64,000 bases of DNA from Blattamonas nauphoetae (taxonomy: Eukaryota; Preaxostyla; Oxymonadida). Below are positions 1-11,330 of the stretch, one piece after another; within the stretch, counting starts at the first letter, position 1; each line of letters begins with the position of its first letter. Made by a program: the position numbers and the translations under genes. The stretch is taken from contig JARBJD010000323.1 of NCBI GenBank assembly GCA_033064195.1, positions 1 through 64,000 on the forward strand, read 5' to 3'. The notes beneath the pieces are model-generated. The model was given only the letters and a program-made list of their open reading frames with translations. It was not told where the DNA came from and made no database searches.

Positions 1-472
1 CAACTCACAATTTACACTTTCTTTCGAAACACAACCAAAGCAATATCAATTGTTTGAGATACTACACCACTAAAAGTGAATAAAACTGAATTCATACATC
101 CATGCTTCAATGTTGTGCGAAGAGAGAGAGAACAGAGGAGAGAGATTGAGAGAAGATGTAATATGGTGGTAAAGCAGACATTCACCCTGTATACCATATC
201 CAGTGTAGTGAGGAAGATGGTTGAAAGAACATTGCCCATCAAATGACGATCAACCCATATTTTTCTGAATCATCCAGCCGAAAAGGCTTCTGGTGGGAAG
301 ATTTTCAAAAAAAAAACACTCGCATTCAGTTGTTTGAGGTGTGAAAGAGTTATTGGAGAGAGATTGGAAAATATTGAAAAAAAAGAAAGGCGACGGTCGG
401 TTTCGATGTGGGCTCGTACTTTTCTATGATGTCAAAAATATTGTCCCATATCAAGAAGAAGTGAGGAAAGCG
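1..472. other. Left-edge flank, no gene seen
   Basis: AT-rich sequence with only short, low-quality reading frames on either strand. The frame of the next gene is open from 341 but has no ATG before 473, so I treat this stretch as its 5' flank. No RNA gene or repeat was recognised. Confidence 0.5.
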
Positions 473-1426
473 ATGGATGCATCTGCTCTCTTGTCATCAT
501 CTCCACCCTTCATCCTCACATCTGAACTTGTATGTTGTCTCACCGACGAAGAGACCATCAACGTTGTCGACAGAATTGTTGCTCTGCTCGAAAGTGGCTC
601 GTTTTTGGATGACGACACCATCCTTCGGATCTGCACGTTCAACCAATCCCAACTGCAACATGTCTATCTTCTCGATTTGTTCAGAGAAGCTGGCCGATCA
701 ACAGAACAATACATCCACGCTTTTGAGTGCCTCCTCTCTCACCACATGACTTTCTTTGATCTCGCACCGGTCCAAAGTTTCCTCTCGACTCAGTGGAACA
801 AACAACCAACGCTCGACGAATGGGACGATGTTGATTTGAAAACAGTTGGAATTGCGAAGCGAATGATCGACGAAAACCACTTCTCTGTCGCATCTGACTC
901 GAAGGAACTGAACAACATCATTCTTCATTTTGTCTTCGAAATCATGCCACATGCTCACCACTGCGCTGCTCGACTGTGTCAATCACAACTCGACCGCCTG
1001 CTTGCTCCTTCAGTCGACATCCTCGAACGGTACATCATCCAGCCACGCGATTTCAAGGGGGTCAAAGAGAGCCAGGAGGAAATCTTCATCAAAATCAGCC
1101 AATGGTGTGATCAGCGCGTGATTTCCCAGTGTCTCAGCAGAAATGGATTCTTTTCTCGCTTTGTGACTGCTCTCTTCAACCAGAACGTCAACTCATTTGA
1201 ATACATCCTCAAATTCGTCGTCTCCAATCGATTCTCTATCGGTCTGGAAATGACATCTCAAAAGGCGACACGAGGAACAATCCCAAACTTTCTGGAGGAA
1301 GGCTGGCAAGACGCGATTGAGTTCGTCTTCGTGCAGGGAAAGGACGTCGATTCTTATAAAGCCCAAAATAGAACAAGATCGATGATACTGTTCTTTGGGG
1401 CGAATTTAAACTGGTTGGATGGATAG
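473..1426 (+). CDS. Uncharacterised helical-repeat protein (oxymonad multicopy family)
   Basis: A 317-residue protein if the first in-frame ATG at 473 is used; the frame is open from 341 but lacks an earlier ATG. The sequence is rich in leucine, phenylalanine and acidic residues in amphipathic-helix patterns, with no signal peptide, membrane span or catalytic motif, as in ARM/HEAT-type all-alpha proteins. The C-terminus (residues 240-317) contains a block around FFGANLNWL that I recall as the conserved end of a large uncharacterised Blattamonas family; that is memory, not a search. It lies 216 bp upstream of a different helical-repeat family on the same strand. No intron is needed and the codon use is ordinary. 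Function unknown; a protein-interaction scaffold is only a guess. Confidence 0.7.
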   Translation: MDASALLSSSPPFILTSELVCCLTDEETINVVDRIVALLESGSFLDDDTILRICTFNQSQLQHVYLLDLFREAGRSTEQYIHAFECLLSHHMTFFDLAPVQSFLSTQWNKQPTLDEWDDVDLKTVGIAKRMIDENHFSVASDSKELNNIILHFVFEIMPHAHHCAARLCQSQLDRLLAPSVDILERYIIQPRDFKGVKESQEEIFIKISQWCDQRVISQCLSRNGFFSRFVTALFNQNVNSFEYILKFVVSNRFSIGLEMTSQKATRGTIPNFLEEGWQDAIEFVFVQGKDVDSYKAQNRTRSMILFFGANLNWLDG

Positions 1427-1642
1427 GATGTGATTCAGTGACACTGGTCTCTCACATCCCTGTTATTTCGACGTAACCTCATGAATCACACATGTTTTGA
1501 ATTCTATGTCCACTTCAAATCATTTATTGTTCCCATTTCATCAAAGGAATCGATTTTTATCTTTTATTCACCAGTAATCTCACCAATTCTGACGAATCGA
1601 CCTTCAACCCATCATCTGTTGCTCGTTGATAGGATTCGTATA

Positions 1643-3051
1643 ATGAGTGATCGTATCTCTAAATCAAGCATCTTGGACCAACATTACACCGATGGTGTGT
1701 CTGTTCTTCGTCTTTCATGGTCGATAGACAATTCAGCATTCATGAATTGGGATGGAAACCAATGCGAATCAATGCCGGTCAATTCAGCAATATTCAGATC
1801 GTTGGTGTCTCTGATACAGGACGGATTCCCCTTCGACGACCGTTTGGAAGAGAAAGCTGCCTCCTTTCTTGATTCCATCACGTATCCCGTTTTCATCCAA
1901 TCAGAATACTCAATTCTCGGAATCGATTCATCATTCTCTCATGAACAGGGATCTGAGTAGGTCTGTAGATTACTGCAGAAGGTGTGATCATGGATCAGAC
2001 CTCACGAAACTGAGGGTCTGATCCGTTTCCTAATTAGGAGTATCGATTTTCCTCATTTTCCATTTTCTCACTTCATTTTCTTCATCGGATCGGTTCAACT
2101 CAAGCAATAAACAATCAATTATGACCAGATTGCCTCTCGAATGGTCGATTAGACTCATTTCACAGTTTTTTTCGAAAGTAAACTCTCTTTTAATGAAACA
2201 GTCTGTTAAGAACAAAAATTAGGTCTGATCAATGAAGGTCTGATCGATCAGATCCTTCTCAGGTCCCTGCTCATGAATCTCAGATCAACTTTGTGACTTC
2301 GATGACTGTGCTCCTTTCTACACCCAATCAGACAATCATGAAAGCTTCGATGAAGATACTCGATAATCTATTCGTCATCAGTTCGTCAAATCACCGTCTT
2401 GCTCTCCTCAGAGCGGGTATTATCCCCCAAATCTTCATCACTCTTCATCCACAGTCTCTTTATATTCACGACGCAGTCTATATCCATACCTATCTCATTC
2501 AAATCATCGCGAATGCCATCTGGCTTTCAACTCCGACTGGACTGAGTACTCACGCAATTGAAGATAAGATTGAGCGACATGCTGTTCACGAGACGGTTTT
2601 GCAGCACGTTATCGCACCTTCGGAGAAATATATTGGGCATGTGTGCAGAAACCGCCATTCGATCACCGATGCAGGCATGGAGAGAGGGTTCATGTTGCTT
2701 CTGACCCGAATCCTCCAAATATCTCCTTATAATCAATCTACAGTCGGCAGTGTCCTGAATTTGCCTGTCTTTCTCACGATCCCTAGTTGGCTCACGGTGC
2801 TCGAAAAAGATGGCTCAATATCAAGTTTTCTGCAGGCAATGGTCAATATCCAGCAGGAATGGAACAACGCAAAGGGGGAAGAGCGACAGATGTGGAAGAT
2901 CGTGCAGCGATTGTTGCGAAAGGAAGGCATCGAAGATGTGAGTGAGGGAAAACTAAGAAACAACCAAAACACAGACTATGGACCATATATTGTTGAGAAT
3001 TCAATTGATTGGAACGATCTGCTGGGCATGAACGTTCCCCGACGGGGATAG
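1643..3051 (+). pseudogene. Helical-repeat family copy 1, split by a hAT MITE
   Basis: Two coding blocks (1643-1945 and 2278-3051) match the N- and C-terminal parts of the intact paralogues at 3812-4831 and 6875-7948. The first block has the family N-terminus (SAFMNWDGNQ, then FRSLVSLIQDGFP); the second has the body and the ending WNDLLGMNVP. Between them lies a 324-bp element flanked by an exact 8-bp duplication. Counting one copy of the duplication, the two blocks are in the same frame and total about 358 residues, so the insertion is the only visible lesion. The ATG at 1643 is chosen by alignment with the paralogues; the frame is open further upstream without homology. The element could be removed as an intron in RNA, but no evidence for that is visible. 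Function unknown. Confidence 0.8.
1946..2269. mobile_element. 324-bp hAT-type MITE
   Basis: Terminal inverted repeats begin CAGGGATCTGAGTAGG on the left and, read inward from the right end, CAGGGACCTGAGAAGG. The element is flanked by an identical 8-bp duplication CTCATGAA (1938-1945 and 2270-2277). An 8-bp duplication with CAGGG ends is diagnostic of the hAT superfamily. Inside are repeated GGTCTGATC boxes and a perfect hairpin with 10-bp arms (1992-2001 and 2015-2024), followed by the motif at 2029-2047 that is shared with other hAT-like elements in this window. There is no coding capacity. Confidence 0.92.
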
Positions 3052-3811
3052 AAGCAGGCAAGAACCAGCGAACCTTTTTCAAGTGTTTCTGACTTCTTTC
3101 GAGAATCTGTGTTTGTTTGTCATCGTTTATCCGCTCTGGAATCACCTCAGCCGTCGCAGCTTAACAAACAAAGTCTTCAGTTGTTTTTCAACACCACCTT
3201 TCGCTCTCCACGCTCAACCATTTCTCGCCCCTCTTTCTCTTTTCCTCGTTGGATTGTGGAGTGTTATTTATGTCTGGACGATCATTCTGGCGATTGACAT
3301 TGCGGATGATCGTTGGAATGATCGACTCCGAATCGATCGCTGATCATTCGGCGATGTCTCGTCTGATTCTGTCCCCATTCCATTTTATCCCAAAATCCTT
3401 CCTCGCCACACATCATCCCCAGCTCTCAACGACCCACTGGTTGTGTGGCTACTCATCGCTCTCATCGTCGTAGTCATCGTCCACTCGAAGCAACTGCTTA
3501 CCAAGCCCAGAATGCACGCGACGACAGAGTCTCTTGATCTGCGTGCATGCTTTTCAATTCGTCTGACTTTGTTCGTCGTCGAAATGAAGCCATTTTTCAT
3601 TTCATCTCTTTAAAAAGCTCCATCATTATTCCCTCGTATTTTATTTATCGTTTCTTGCTTTGTATTGTGCTTTTTGGGCATCTTTTTCATCTCAATCTCC
3701 TTCTTTCACTCACGCATTCTTCTGACCCTTATCAATTTTTTTCCCGGAATCACTCCGAATAGCCGATATACCACTGAAACAGCCACATCCTCAAGTGCTG
3801 TTCGCTCTGCT
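3052..3811. other. Intergenic spacer between paralogues
   Basis: No supported gene. The first 70 bp after the stop (a run of AAGAACCAGC and TGACTTCTTT) recur after the stops at 4831 and 7948, and the last 200 bp before 3812 resemble the flank before 6875. The spacer is therefore part of a duplicated unit. Confidence 0.55.
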
Positions 3812-4831
3812 ATGTCTCTGACTCGGGTTCCGTTTTCATTAGATTGCTCGCCGTTCCTGCATTGGGATGAAGACCAAGAAGAATCTGAACACGAAAAGAC
3901 AGTTGTCTTTCGATCTCTCGTTGCCACTTTGAAGATCCAACCTGCACTTGATGCCTCTCTGGAAGCAAAAGTGGTGAAATTTCTTGAATCAGTGAATCCA
4001 GAGGATCAAGAAACAGCCGACGATTTTCTCGACAACTGTGAGGACACTCTTGATGCTTCTCTGACAGAATTCGTCCAGTCCATTGAGGTGCTTATTTCCT
4101 CAACCAGCCAGGGTATCAGCTCAGCAGCAATGAAGATACTCGGGAATCTGATCGATTGGTGTTCACAAGAAACCCATCTTCAACTCGTCAAAGCTGATCT
4201 GATCCCTCAACTCATTGGTGTCCTCAATCCATTGTCTCTTTCCCCAACCGAAGCAGTCGATATCCACGAATTTCTCTTGACAAACATCCAGTATTCTTTC
4301 CACCTCGCAACTCCGGATGATCTCGAACAACTCGAAATTGAAGATCACGATGGACAACAAGCTGTTCACAAGACGATCTTGCAGCAAGTTCTGGCGCCTT
4401 CGGAGCAGTACATTTCGCATTTGTGCGTGAACCGCTCTTCGATCGTCGATGGAGACCTATCCACGTGTTTTATGGTTCTCCTCACCCAACTCCTCGGAAT
4501 ATGTCCATACTATCAACCAACAATGGATATTGTTCTTCATATGCCAGTAGTTCTCACGATCGCAAGCTCTCTCACATTCTTCGAAGTTGATGAATCTATC
4601 CATTATTTTCCGTTAGGCATGGACACTTTCCAGCAGGAATGGAACGAAACAAGGGGAGAAGAGCGACAGATGGGGAAGATAGTGAATCGAATGTTGAGAA
4701 TGGAGGGCATCGAAGATGTGGTTGAGGACAAGCTGCTAAACGACAAAGACACAACATTTGGTGAATGGCTTGTTGAAAGCTCGATTGAATGGAACAATAA
4801 GCTGGGCATGAACCTTCCTAAACAAGAATAG
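3812..4831 (+). CDS. Helical-repeat family copy 2 (intact)
   Basis: Encodes 339 residues. The ATG at 3812 is chosen because homology with the other copies starts here (MSLTRVPFSLDCSPFLHWDE); the frame is open upstream to 3665, but that part is unlike its relatives. The protein is all-helical in appearance, with repeated helix pairs such as LVKADLIPQLIGVLNP, VLAPSEQYISHLCVNRSS and HMPVVLTIASSLTFF, consistent with ARM/HEAT-like repeats. It ends WNNKLGMNLP, as do the other copies. No signal peptide, membrane span or catalytic motif is seen. It is one of three recognisable full-length copies plus one 5' fragment in this window, all on the + strand. The family resembles a large Blattamonas family from memory; its function is unknown. 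Confidence 0.85.
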   Translation: MSLTRVPFSLDCSPFLHWDEDQEESEHEKTVVFRSLVATLKIQPALDASLEAKVVKFLESVNPEDQETADDFLDNCEDTLDASLTEFVQSIEVLISSTSQGISSAAMKILGNLIDWCSQETHLQLVKADLIPQLIGVLNPLSLSPTEAVDIHEFLLTNIQYSFHLATPDDLEQLEIEDHDGQQAVHKTILQQVLAPSEQYISHLCVNRSSIVDGDLSTCFMVLLTQLLGICPYYQPTMDIVLHMPVVLTIASSLTFFEVDESIHYFPLGMDTFQQEWNETRGEERQMGKIVNRMLRMEGIEDVVEDKLLNDKDTTFGEWLVESSIEWNNKLGMNLPKQE

Positions 4832-6874
4832 ATACAGACAAGAACCAGCAACCATTTCGAATTGTTTCTGACTTCTTTTGGACAACACCAACTCGTCACT
4901 TTGCGTTTTTTTGCAACATCAATCTTCCCCACGTCATATTATCTCTCCAATCTTGATTTCTGGACGATCCTTCATCATATCACAGTTTGTTCCCAACCGT
5001 TTTCTCGCGACCCAACTTTCACGGCTCGTCCTGTCTCTCTTCCAACATCTCACTTCATGGTTCCGCAGTTCATTAACCGCACACCCGCAACTCTCTTCCC
5101 CTCCGTCGTGACTGACCAGCTTGGCCGTGCACAACGTCGAGTTCGTTGTGGTTAGGATTTGGCGGCGAAAGGGACAGACTCGGAACCAATGGAGTTGAAG
5201 AGGATGTTCTTCTTGATTCTGACGATGCTGACGAAGGCAACACGACATCTAAATGCGAAATTGATGAGAACATCGAATTGTGGAATGCCTGACACGCGAC
5301 CAACACGGCGTCCCTTGCAACTCGATCTTGTCAACCATCAATCGATGTTCTGCTGCGATTCCGCCTCTGACCACTGACAACTCCTTCTCTCGCTCTGCGG
5401 CGGAGTGCACACCGGAACAATTGCTGGTCATCTGATCAAGATGCCCCTCGACAACCCGCACAACATGCACTCTCACAGAGCCATCCCTTGTCGTTCGAGA
5501 GCAACACACGATTTGGACGAAAACCATCGAAATTGCAAGCGAAGAGCGTTCCCCCTTCTCGTCTGCGCTGTCCTGAGGGAGACCGACGGATCGATCCTGA
5601 CTGTCGACCACATCATCCTCGCTTCGGAATACTCGCCCGACCAACACTTCGTCTTCGCCACTTGCCTCTCCTTCGCTACCTCTGCCTTCCCCAAAACCCC
5701 AATCGATGTCGCTTCTTGCACGATTGCGATGGAGGATGGGATTGTCAGGATGAGCGCATTGGATGGGGACGCGCATTGGCTGCTCTGGACGTCTTGCCAA
5801 GTGTCTGAACTCACCCTCGACTCGTCTGACGCCAAGTACGAAGTCCGGACAGCGAGCGGACAGATTTGAAGTGGGAGTGTGCTTCTTGTCGGGAGGCAGG
5901 TGTTCATGTTTGGTGGAGGCGTGTCGGAAGAGCTTCAACAGATCCCACTCGCAACCACAACAGAATGTTCATCTCCACACTCACTGACGCCTTCCTCTGC
6001 TCGCCAGTCACTGTCATCGACTCTTCCGCAGCTTCGTCGGCTGGCTGCTCAATCGCACCAGCAGGAACGTTGACTCGGACATTGTGGACCACTTCTCCCA
6101 CACTCTGCTCGCGAGGAACATCGCTTCGATTTGAAGTGGCGACGAGAGAGCGTGGTTGTGTGTGGTGCCGACTGGTTTGCTGATCCCAATGGCTCTTCGA
6201 CATACATGCCTTGCACAGAACAGAATCGCCATTCCTCTCATCTTCTTCCTCCCGATCTGCTGGCTCCCTTCCGACTCCAAATCATTCGCCTGAATCTTAT
6301 CTGCCAACATCGAACTGTGTTAAGGATGAACAATCGAAACCCCTCTCCTTTCCACTTTCGTCCATTTTCACTTCTTCTTCACGCACTCTCACCTCCGCGT
6401 CAAGACTTGTTGTGTGACGGTCGCTTTTCGTGTCTTCTGCTGGACAACACACTCTTCCTGCTCCTCCTCTCCATCTCGACAGAATCCTGGAGCAAACTCA
6501 CGAACTGTTCAGCCGAGCTGTGTTCCTCTTTCTCGACTTGTCAACTTCTGATTCGCATCTTTCCCCGACATCCTCCTCCACATCGCTTTGCCGTCATTAC
6601 GCTGAGCAGAAGAGCAGGATGTGTTCATCAACATATCTCCGCTGTCGGGCCGCACTCTTGCGTGGTCTTGCTCGTTCCCCCGTCATTCATCATCTTTTTT
6701 AAATCATCAACACCTTTGTCTCGTTCAAAGTTTGCACTTCAGTCCTGTATCGTCTCACTAATCACGATACGATGTTTAGTTCTTCATTTTGGACGGTTTT
6801 TTCATCTCAATCTCTTGGTTTCGCGCTTTTTTCTTCTGACCCATAAGGAGTGATTGGTCACAGAATCCGAAAGA
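4832..6874. other. 2-kb spacer with relic coding-like sequence
   Basis: No gene can be assigned. The start and end are homologous to the flanks of the neighbouring paralogues. The middle (about 5160-6180) is GC-richer and contains a + frame at 5405-5869 (154 residues, from residue 55 SILTVDHIILASEYSPDQHF on) that reads like coding sequence, but its ends have no start or stop context I trust and it matches no family I know. It may be a decayed gene fragment carried between the duplicated units. Confidence 0.4.
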
Positions 6875-7948
6875 ATGACCACGATTTACACGAAGACGTC
6901 CTCCTTTACTAATTCTCCTTGCCCTGCTATCTCTTCTGACTATTTTTCATCTTATCCCGATTGTTCTCCTTTCCTAAATTGGAATGAGAAAGAGCTTGAC
7001 TCTGTTCAGGAACGGGTTGTTGTCTTTCGGTCTCTTGTTGCCACTGTAAAGTCCAAACCTGCTTTTGATGTCTTTCTGGAGACCAAAGCTGAAAAATTTC
7101 TTGAATCTGTGAGACCGTTATCACGAGAATCAGCAGATGCTTTTCTCGGCAGCGATACATCTTCAACTGATGATTCGTCGACCAACTTCGTACAGTCTCT
7201 TGTGGTGCTCTTTTCTTCACCCAATCAGCCAATCGTCACAGCAGCAGTGGGGATGCTCAGACATCTAATCAATTGGTGTTCACCGAAACACCATCGTACC
7301 CTCGTCAAAGCTGACCTGATCCCTCAAATCATCGACACTCTCAATCTCCCGTCACTTTCATTCACGAAAGCAGAAAATATCCACATCAACGTCATGAATA
7401 TCATCTCATGCTCTCTGTGGTTCACAACTCCGGATGGTCTCGCAAGACTCCAAACTGAAGATGGGAATGAACAACAAGCTGTTCACGAAACGGTTTTGAA
7501 GCAAGATGTGGCACCTTCGGAGAAGTATATTTGGCATTTGTGCGTGAATCGCTATTCGATCACCGTTGGTGAGCTCTCAAATGAATTCATGCATTTTCTT
7601 TCGAGACTCATCCAAATATCACCGTGTTATCAACCGATAATGAACTTTATTCTTGATATGCCAGTCTTTCTCACAATCGGAAGTTGTCTGTCATTGTTCG
7701 AAAATGTATTCTCAATCTGGAATTTCATATGTCATATGGTCGATACCCAGCAGGAATGGAACGAAATAAGGAGAAATCGGCGTGAGATGTTGCAGCTTGT
7801 GCAGGGACAGTTGAGAATGGAGGGCATCGAAGATGTGATTGAGGGAAAGCTACGATCTAACAAAAGCACTTGCTTTGGAGAATGGATCGTTGAGAAATGG
7901 ATAGAATGGAGCATTCTGCTGGGCATGAACCTTCCTAAACGGAAATAG
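6875..7948 (+). CDS. Helical-repeat family copy 3 (intact)
   Basis: Encodes 357 residues from the first in-frame ATG at 6875; the frame is open from 6854 without an ATG. It aligns along its whole length with the copy at 3812-4831: DCSPFLNWNEKE near the N-terminus, VVFRSLVATVK, LVKADLIPQIIDTLN, VAPSEKYIWHLCVNR, DMPVFLTIGSCLSLF, and the ending WSILLGMNLP. It has about 20 more N-terminal residues than copy 2. It looks intact. The stop is followed by the same AGACAAGAGCC-type sequence seen after copies 1 and 2. It appears to be a soluble helical protein of unknown role; the Mutator-like element begins 134 bp after the stop. Confidence 0.85.
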   Translation: MTTIYTKTSSFTNSPCPAISSDYFSSYPDCSPFLNWNEKELDSVQERVVVFRSLVATVKSKPAFDVFLETKAEKFLESVRPLSRESADAFLGSDTSSTDDSSTNFVQSLVVLFSSPNQPIVTAAVGMLRHLINWCSPKHHRTLVKADLIPQIIDTLNLPSLSFTKAENIHINVMNIISCSLWFTTPDGLARLQTEDGNEQQAVHETVLKQDVAPSEKYIWHLCVNRYSITVGELSNEFMHFLSRLIQISPCYQPIMNFILDMPVFLTIGSCLSLFENVFSIWNFICHMVDTQQEWNEIRRNRREMLQLVQGQLRMEGIEDVIEGKLRSNKSTCFGEWIVEKWIEWSILLGMNLPKRK

Positions 7949-8081
7949 AAACAGACAAGAGCCAAACAACCTTCTGACCTGCTTGTGACTTCTTTTGGAC
8001 AACAAACTGTTTGTACGTGATCTTTATGGGATGGCATCGCACACCAAGGCGATATCCGAAGGAACGATTGAGATTCTCACT

Positions 8082-8205
8082 GGGTAGGTCTAGACTCAGA
8101 TCTGAAAAAGTCTAGACGCAGATCTGCAGATCGGTCTAGGCGCAGATCTGAAAGTCTACACGCAGATCTCATTTGTTTCGTTGATATAATAGTTTATAGA
8201 ACCGA
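8082..8205 (+). repeat. Left 124-bp TIR of the Mutator-like element
   Basis: Contains four spaced AGATCTG/AGATCTC boxes alternating with GTCTAGAC or GTCTAGGC boxes in its outer 90 bp, followed by a unique inner part ending near GTTTATAGAACCGA. It matches the reverse complement of 11331-11454 with only a few differences. Confidence 0.93.
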
Positions 8206-8354
8206 TTGAGAAGAATAAATGATGTGAAATGATGAAATAATTGTTTCGGGTCAAAAGACGAGAGTTATTAATGAGACGGGATTCTGGTCGAGTTGAAAAT
8301 GGAAAAAGGGGTATGATCACAAAGAGCAATAAGATATGGTCCAACATTTTGCTG

Positions 8355-11255
8355 TCATTGATCTATGAGTTGACTTTTCAACGCTTCCAGAGCGAGTGTG
8401 CATTCCAGTTTCACACAATTCATCGTTGCTGTCTCGAATCGACCTGGTTGGTGCGAATTCTCTTCATCCAATTCAATGTAGAGATACACACTATGTTTTG
8501 GCTGCGAGTTGCGACGAACGACAATCACAACAACGACGACAGCGACAGCTGCGACGAGGGCACCAACAATCATCCCAATCAGCCACATCGGGAACTTCAG
8601 CCCGCCTTCTGCGGGGTCCTTTGGGTCGACTGGGTCAACAGGAGGAGATGGGGGATCAGTTGGGTCAGTTGGGGGTGGATCTGGTGTTGGGTCGGCGGGT
8701 GGTGGGGGTGGAGGGGCGGGATGGGAACAAGGAATTCTTCTCCATCTTTGATTCGAACTGCGTCTGTTTGTTTCGAGTTGTCTGGCCCGAACAGCACAGC
8801 TGCTCGCCACGCAAGCATCTCGTTCAAAGTTGGGAAATCAGTTCGATCCAAGACAATCGAGATTTCAGTTTCTGTCCAACTCACTTCCACAATCTCAGAC
8901 ACCACTGTTTTCCGATCAACGAGGTATTCGGGCTTGTCAAACACGCTCAACTTCAATCCGCACGGGAAGAGAAGGGTTCCTGTCAGTGCGGCGGTGAGAT
9001 GGGTGTCGTTGGCTGAATAAACAGCATCTGATAGTGTTGGAGCGGCGTATGGCGTGTTCGACTGTGGATTCGGAAGCGTCACAGTGCAGTCGTGTTCTGA
9101 AATCCAGAAATGGGAGTCAGGATCAACACCATCTCCTCCAGCAGCCGAACTCACAATCACGCTTCCTCCCCCACTGCATACGATGTTCCTTTGAAGCGAC
9201 GGGAAGTCTGCGTCGGTTGGGGTCTTTCCATTCTGCTGGAATGTGCATTGTGCCAGTGTGACGGTCGCTCCAATCACAACAATCCCGCCATTTGTCAGTC
9301 CAGCGAGTCGGGTGGAGGTGATAATGGCTGTGCATGTTGCGTACGAGAGTGCTCCAGATGACCACGAACAGATTGGAGCAGATTGATTCTGCGTCGAGAG
9401 GATCTGCTGTTGGGTTGCTGTTGTTTTCGAGAATTCCGAATTCTTGATTATGATTGGTGATGATTGCATCGCTCCGACAATCTTCATCAATTCGTTTGAT
9501 GGTGTGTTTGTGTCTGTCAGGGAGAGCGAAGTCAGACTTGTTTTGGTCGTCCCATCAAAAGAAAACGGAAGAGTCGAGACGGTTTGCGCAGAAGGAGTCA
9601 AAGACAACAGTTCCACAGTTCCTCCCGTCACATTCAGGACTCCAAACGGAATCGTTCCCGAAACAGACGAAAGCGAGCACGATTTCACGTTCAGTTTCCC
9701 ACTCGTCACAAGAAACAGCTCAGTTCGCGTTGAAGTGGCTGGGAGAGAGAAAAGGATCGTGTCGAGTGTGGTGGTTCCCGCGTGACTTTGCACAATTCGT
9801 CCACCCGAAAGGACACTCATTTCACCCGGATGGGTTCGAGATGTGATTGCCAGTGGTTTCGGCATGATCGCGTCGAATCCCAGCTCGACAGACGAATAAA
9901 ACATGATTCTGGCGACGTTGTTCACAACACGAACAAGCGATTGTTGGAAAGACTTGCAGAACAGTTCGTAGTGGCCACACTCATCTCGTTGTCGTCGTAT
10001 CCACCCTCTTCGATCAGCAGATGCGTCACAGCAACGTACTCCGTCACATCGAGCGAGAAAGCGACTATTCGGCATTTGTGGATGTTTGCCCAGCACCATT
10101 TCATGTCATCCGCCCCGCCGTGGCTCGCTGTCACCAACTCCGGGTAATGGATCCGCGAACATAAAGTTTTGTCCACTCCGTCCCGAGTCTCGTTCTTTCG
10201 ACCGACTCTGGGTTCAGATAACACTGTCCAGCAATCCGTGAAGATCAGCAATCGGTCGACCCCATCTTGGAACCAACTTGCTGTTAGAGACACGTCATTT
10301 CCTTGGTCGTATCCCAAATTATTGTGGAAAAGACAATAATTCACTCTAATTGGGTTTATGTATCTGGTGCTTGCTCCATGAGCATGATCGATGCCGCTCG
10401 ATATTTTGCCTTGTTTTTGGTGAATCTGCAACTGACAACTGTAGTATTTTTGTCATTTTGGAGAGCTAGTCCACCCCCTTCACCTCCCGAGCTGCATTTT
10501 TCGAACCAACAGTTGGAAATGTATCGGGCTTTCTTGACATGGTTACAGTGGAGTCCAGCTCCAATGTATATTTCATCCTTTTTGAGATTTGTGCAGTTTG
10601 TGTAATAGCAATCACGATTTGTGCCAAGAATATCCCTCCATCCATCACAACACCGCCGGCCCATCCATCTGCTTGTCAATCCGAATGGTTGTTGAAAGCA
10701 TGATAATACGTGTTTCCTGTATAATACCCAACTGCCCCTGCGTCTGCATTCGTTCGGCAGTTGGTGAAGGTGCAATGGGTCACCATTACCGTGTCCCTGC
10801 CCTTGAAACAGAGCGCTCCTCCATCCCGTCCCTATTGGGCATTTATATTCCTGAAAATGCATCGTGTGACCAAGATTGTTGTTGTTGTCGTTGTCCGTGA
10901 ATCAAAACTGTCAGACGGGAAGATCATATCGTGGCAATACGACTTCCATGCGAGAGTTTGTTTGTCGTCGTTCATTCTGGTGAAGCTGCTGTTTGTTATC
11001 GATGTTTCCACATGAAGCGCGTTCAAATCTGGTAATAGTCCACCATAGAGTGGGTGTTTGTCTTTGTCGTAGTTAAGCGCAGGCCAATGGAAAATGAAAT
11101 GCTGGGGGTGTTGAGAAGACGGAGAGTTGGGACGGACATATGCACGTGAACCAGACGACAACATTCCGGACGAATGTACGGAAGAGTATCTCATTGAAAG
11201 AAGCTGTAATAGGATGGAAATGAACAAGATCAACCCAGGATCTCTTTGACCACAT
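8355..11255 (-). pseudogene. Receptor-family membrane protein gene captured in the MULE, frame-disrupted
   Basis: Several overlapping minus-strand blocks in different frames together follow the layout of the family: a hydrophobic N-terminal segment near 11230 (ILFISILLQLL), beta-helix-like ectodomain sequence with N-glycosylation sites and cysteines (10356-10700 and 8740-10099), a Pro/Asp-rich stalk (about 8600-8710), a membrane span (WLIGMIVGALVAAVAVVVVV, near 8550) and a short basic tail. The block NIVCSGGGSV...GGDG...LLFPCGLKLSVF is clearly homologous to 31890-32160 of the giant receptor gene. Unlike that gene it has no kinase-like domain after the membrane span. At least three frame changes are needed, so as written it is a pseudogene; base-calling errors in homopolymers could account for some of them. 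Confidence 0.75.
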
Positions 11256-11330
11256 TGAAGCCAGAATGGAAAAATGTCAGAAAATAAGAAATGAGCAAAG
11301 AAAAAGGAAATGATGTGGATATTGAGGTGT

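Noticed and set aside
1946-2269. The 324-bp element as a spliceosomal intron
   Set aside because: It has transposon ends and an exact 8-bp duplication, and the paralogues have no intron at this place.
6131-6853. 240-codon + frame upstream of helical-repeat copy 3
   Set aside because: Compositionally odd, no ATG context, and its last part is spacer sequence homologous to the flank of copy 2.
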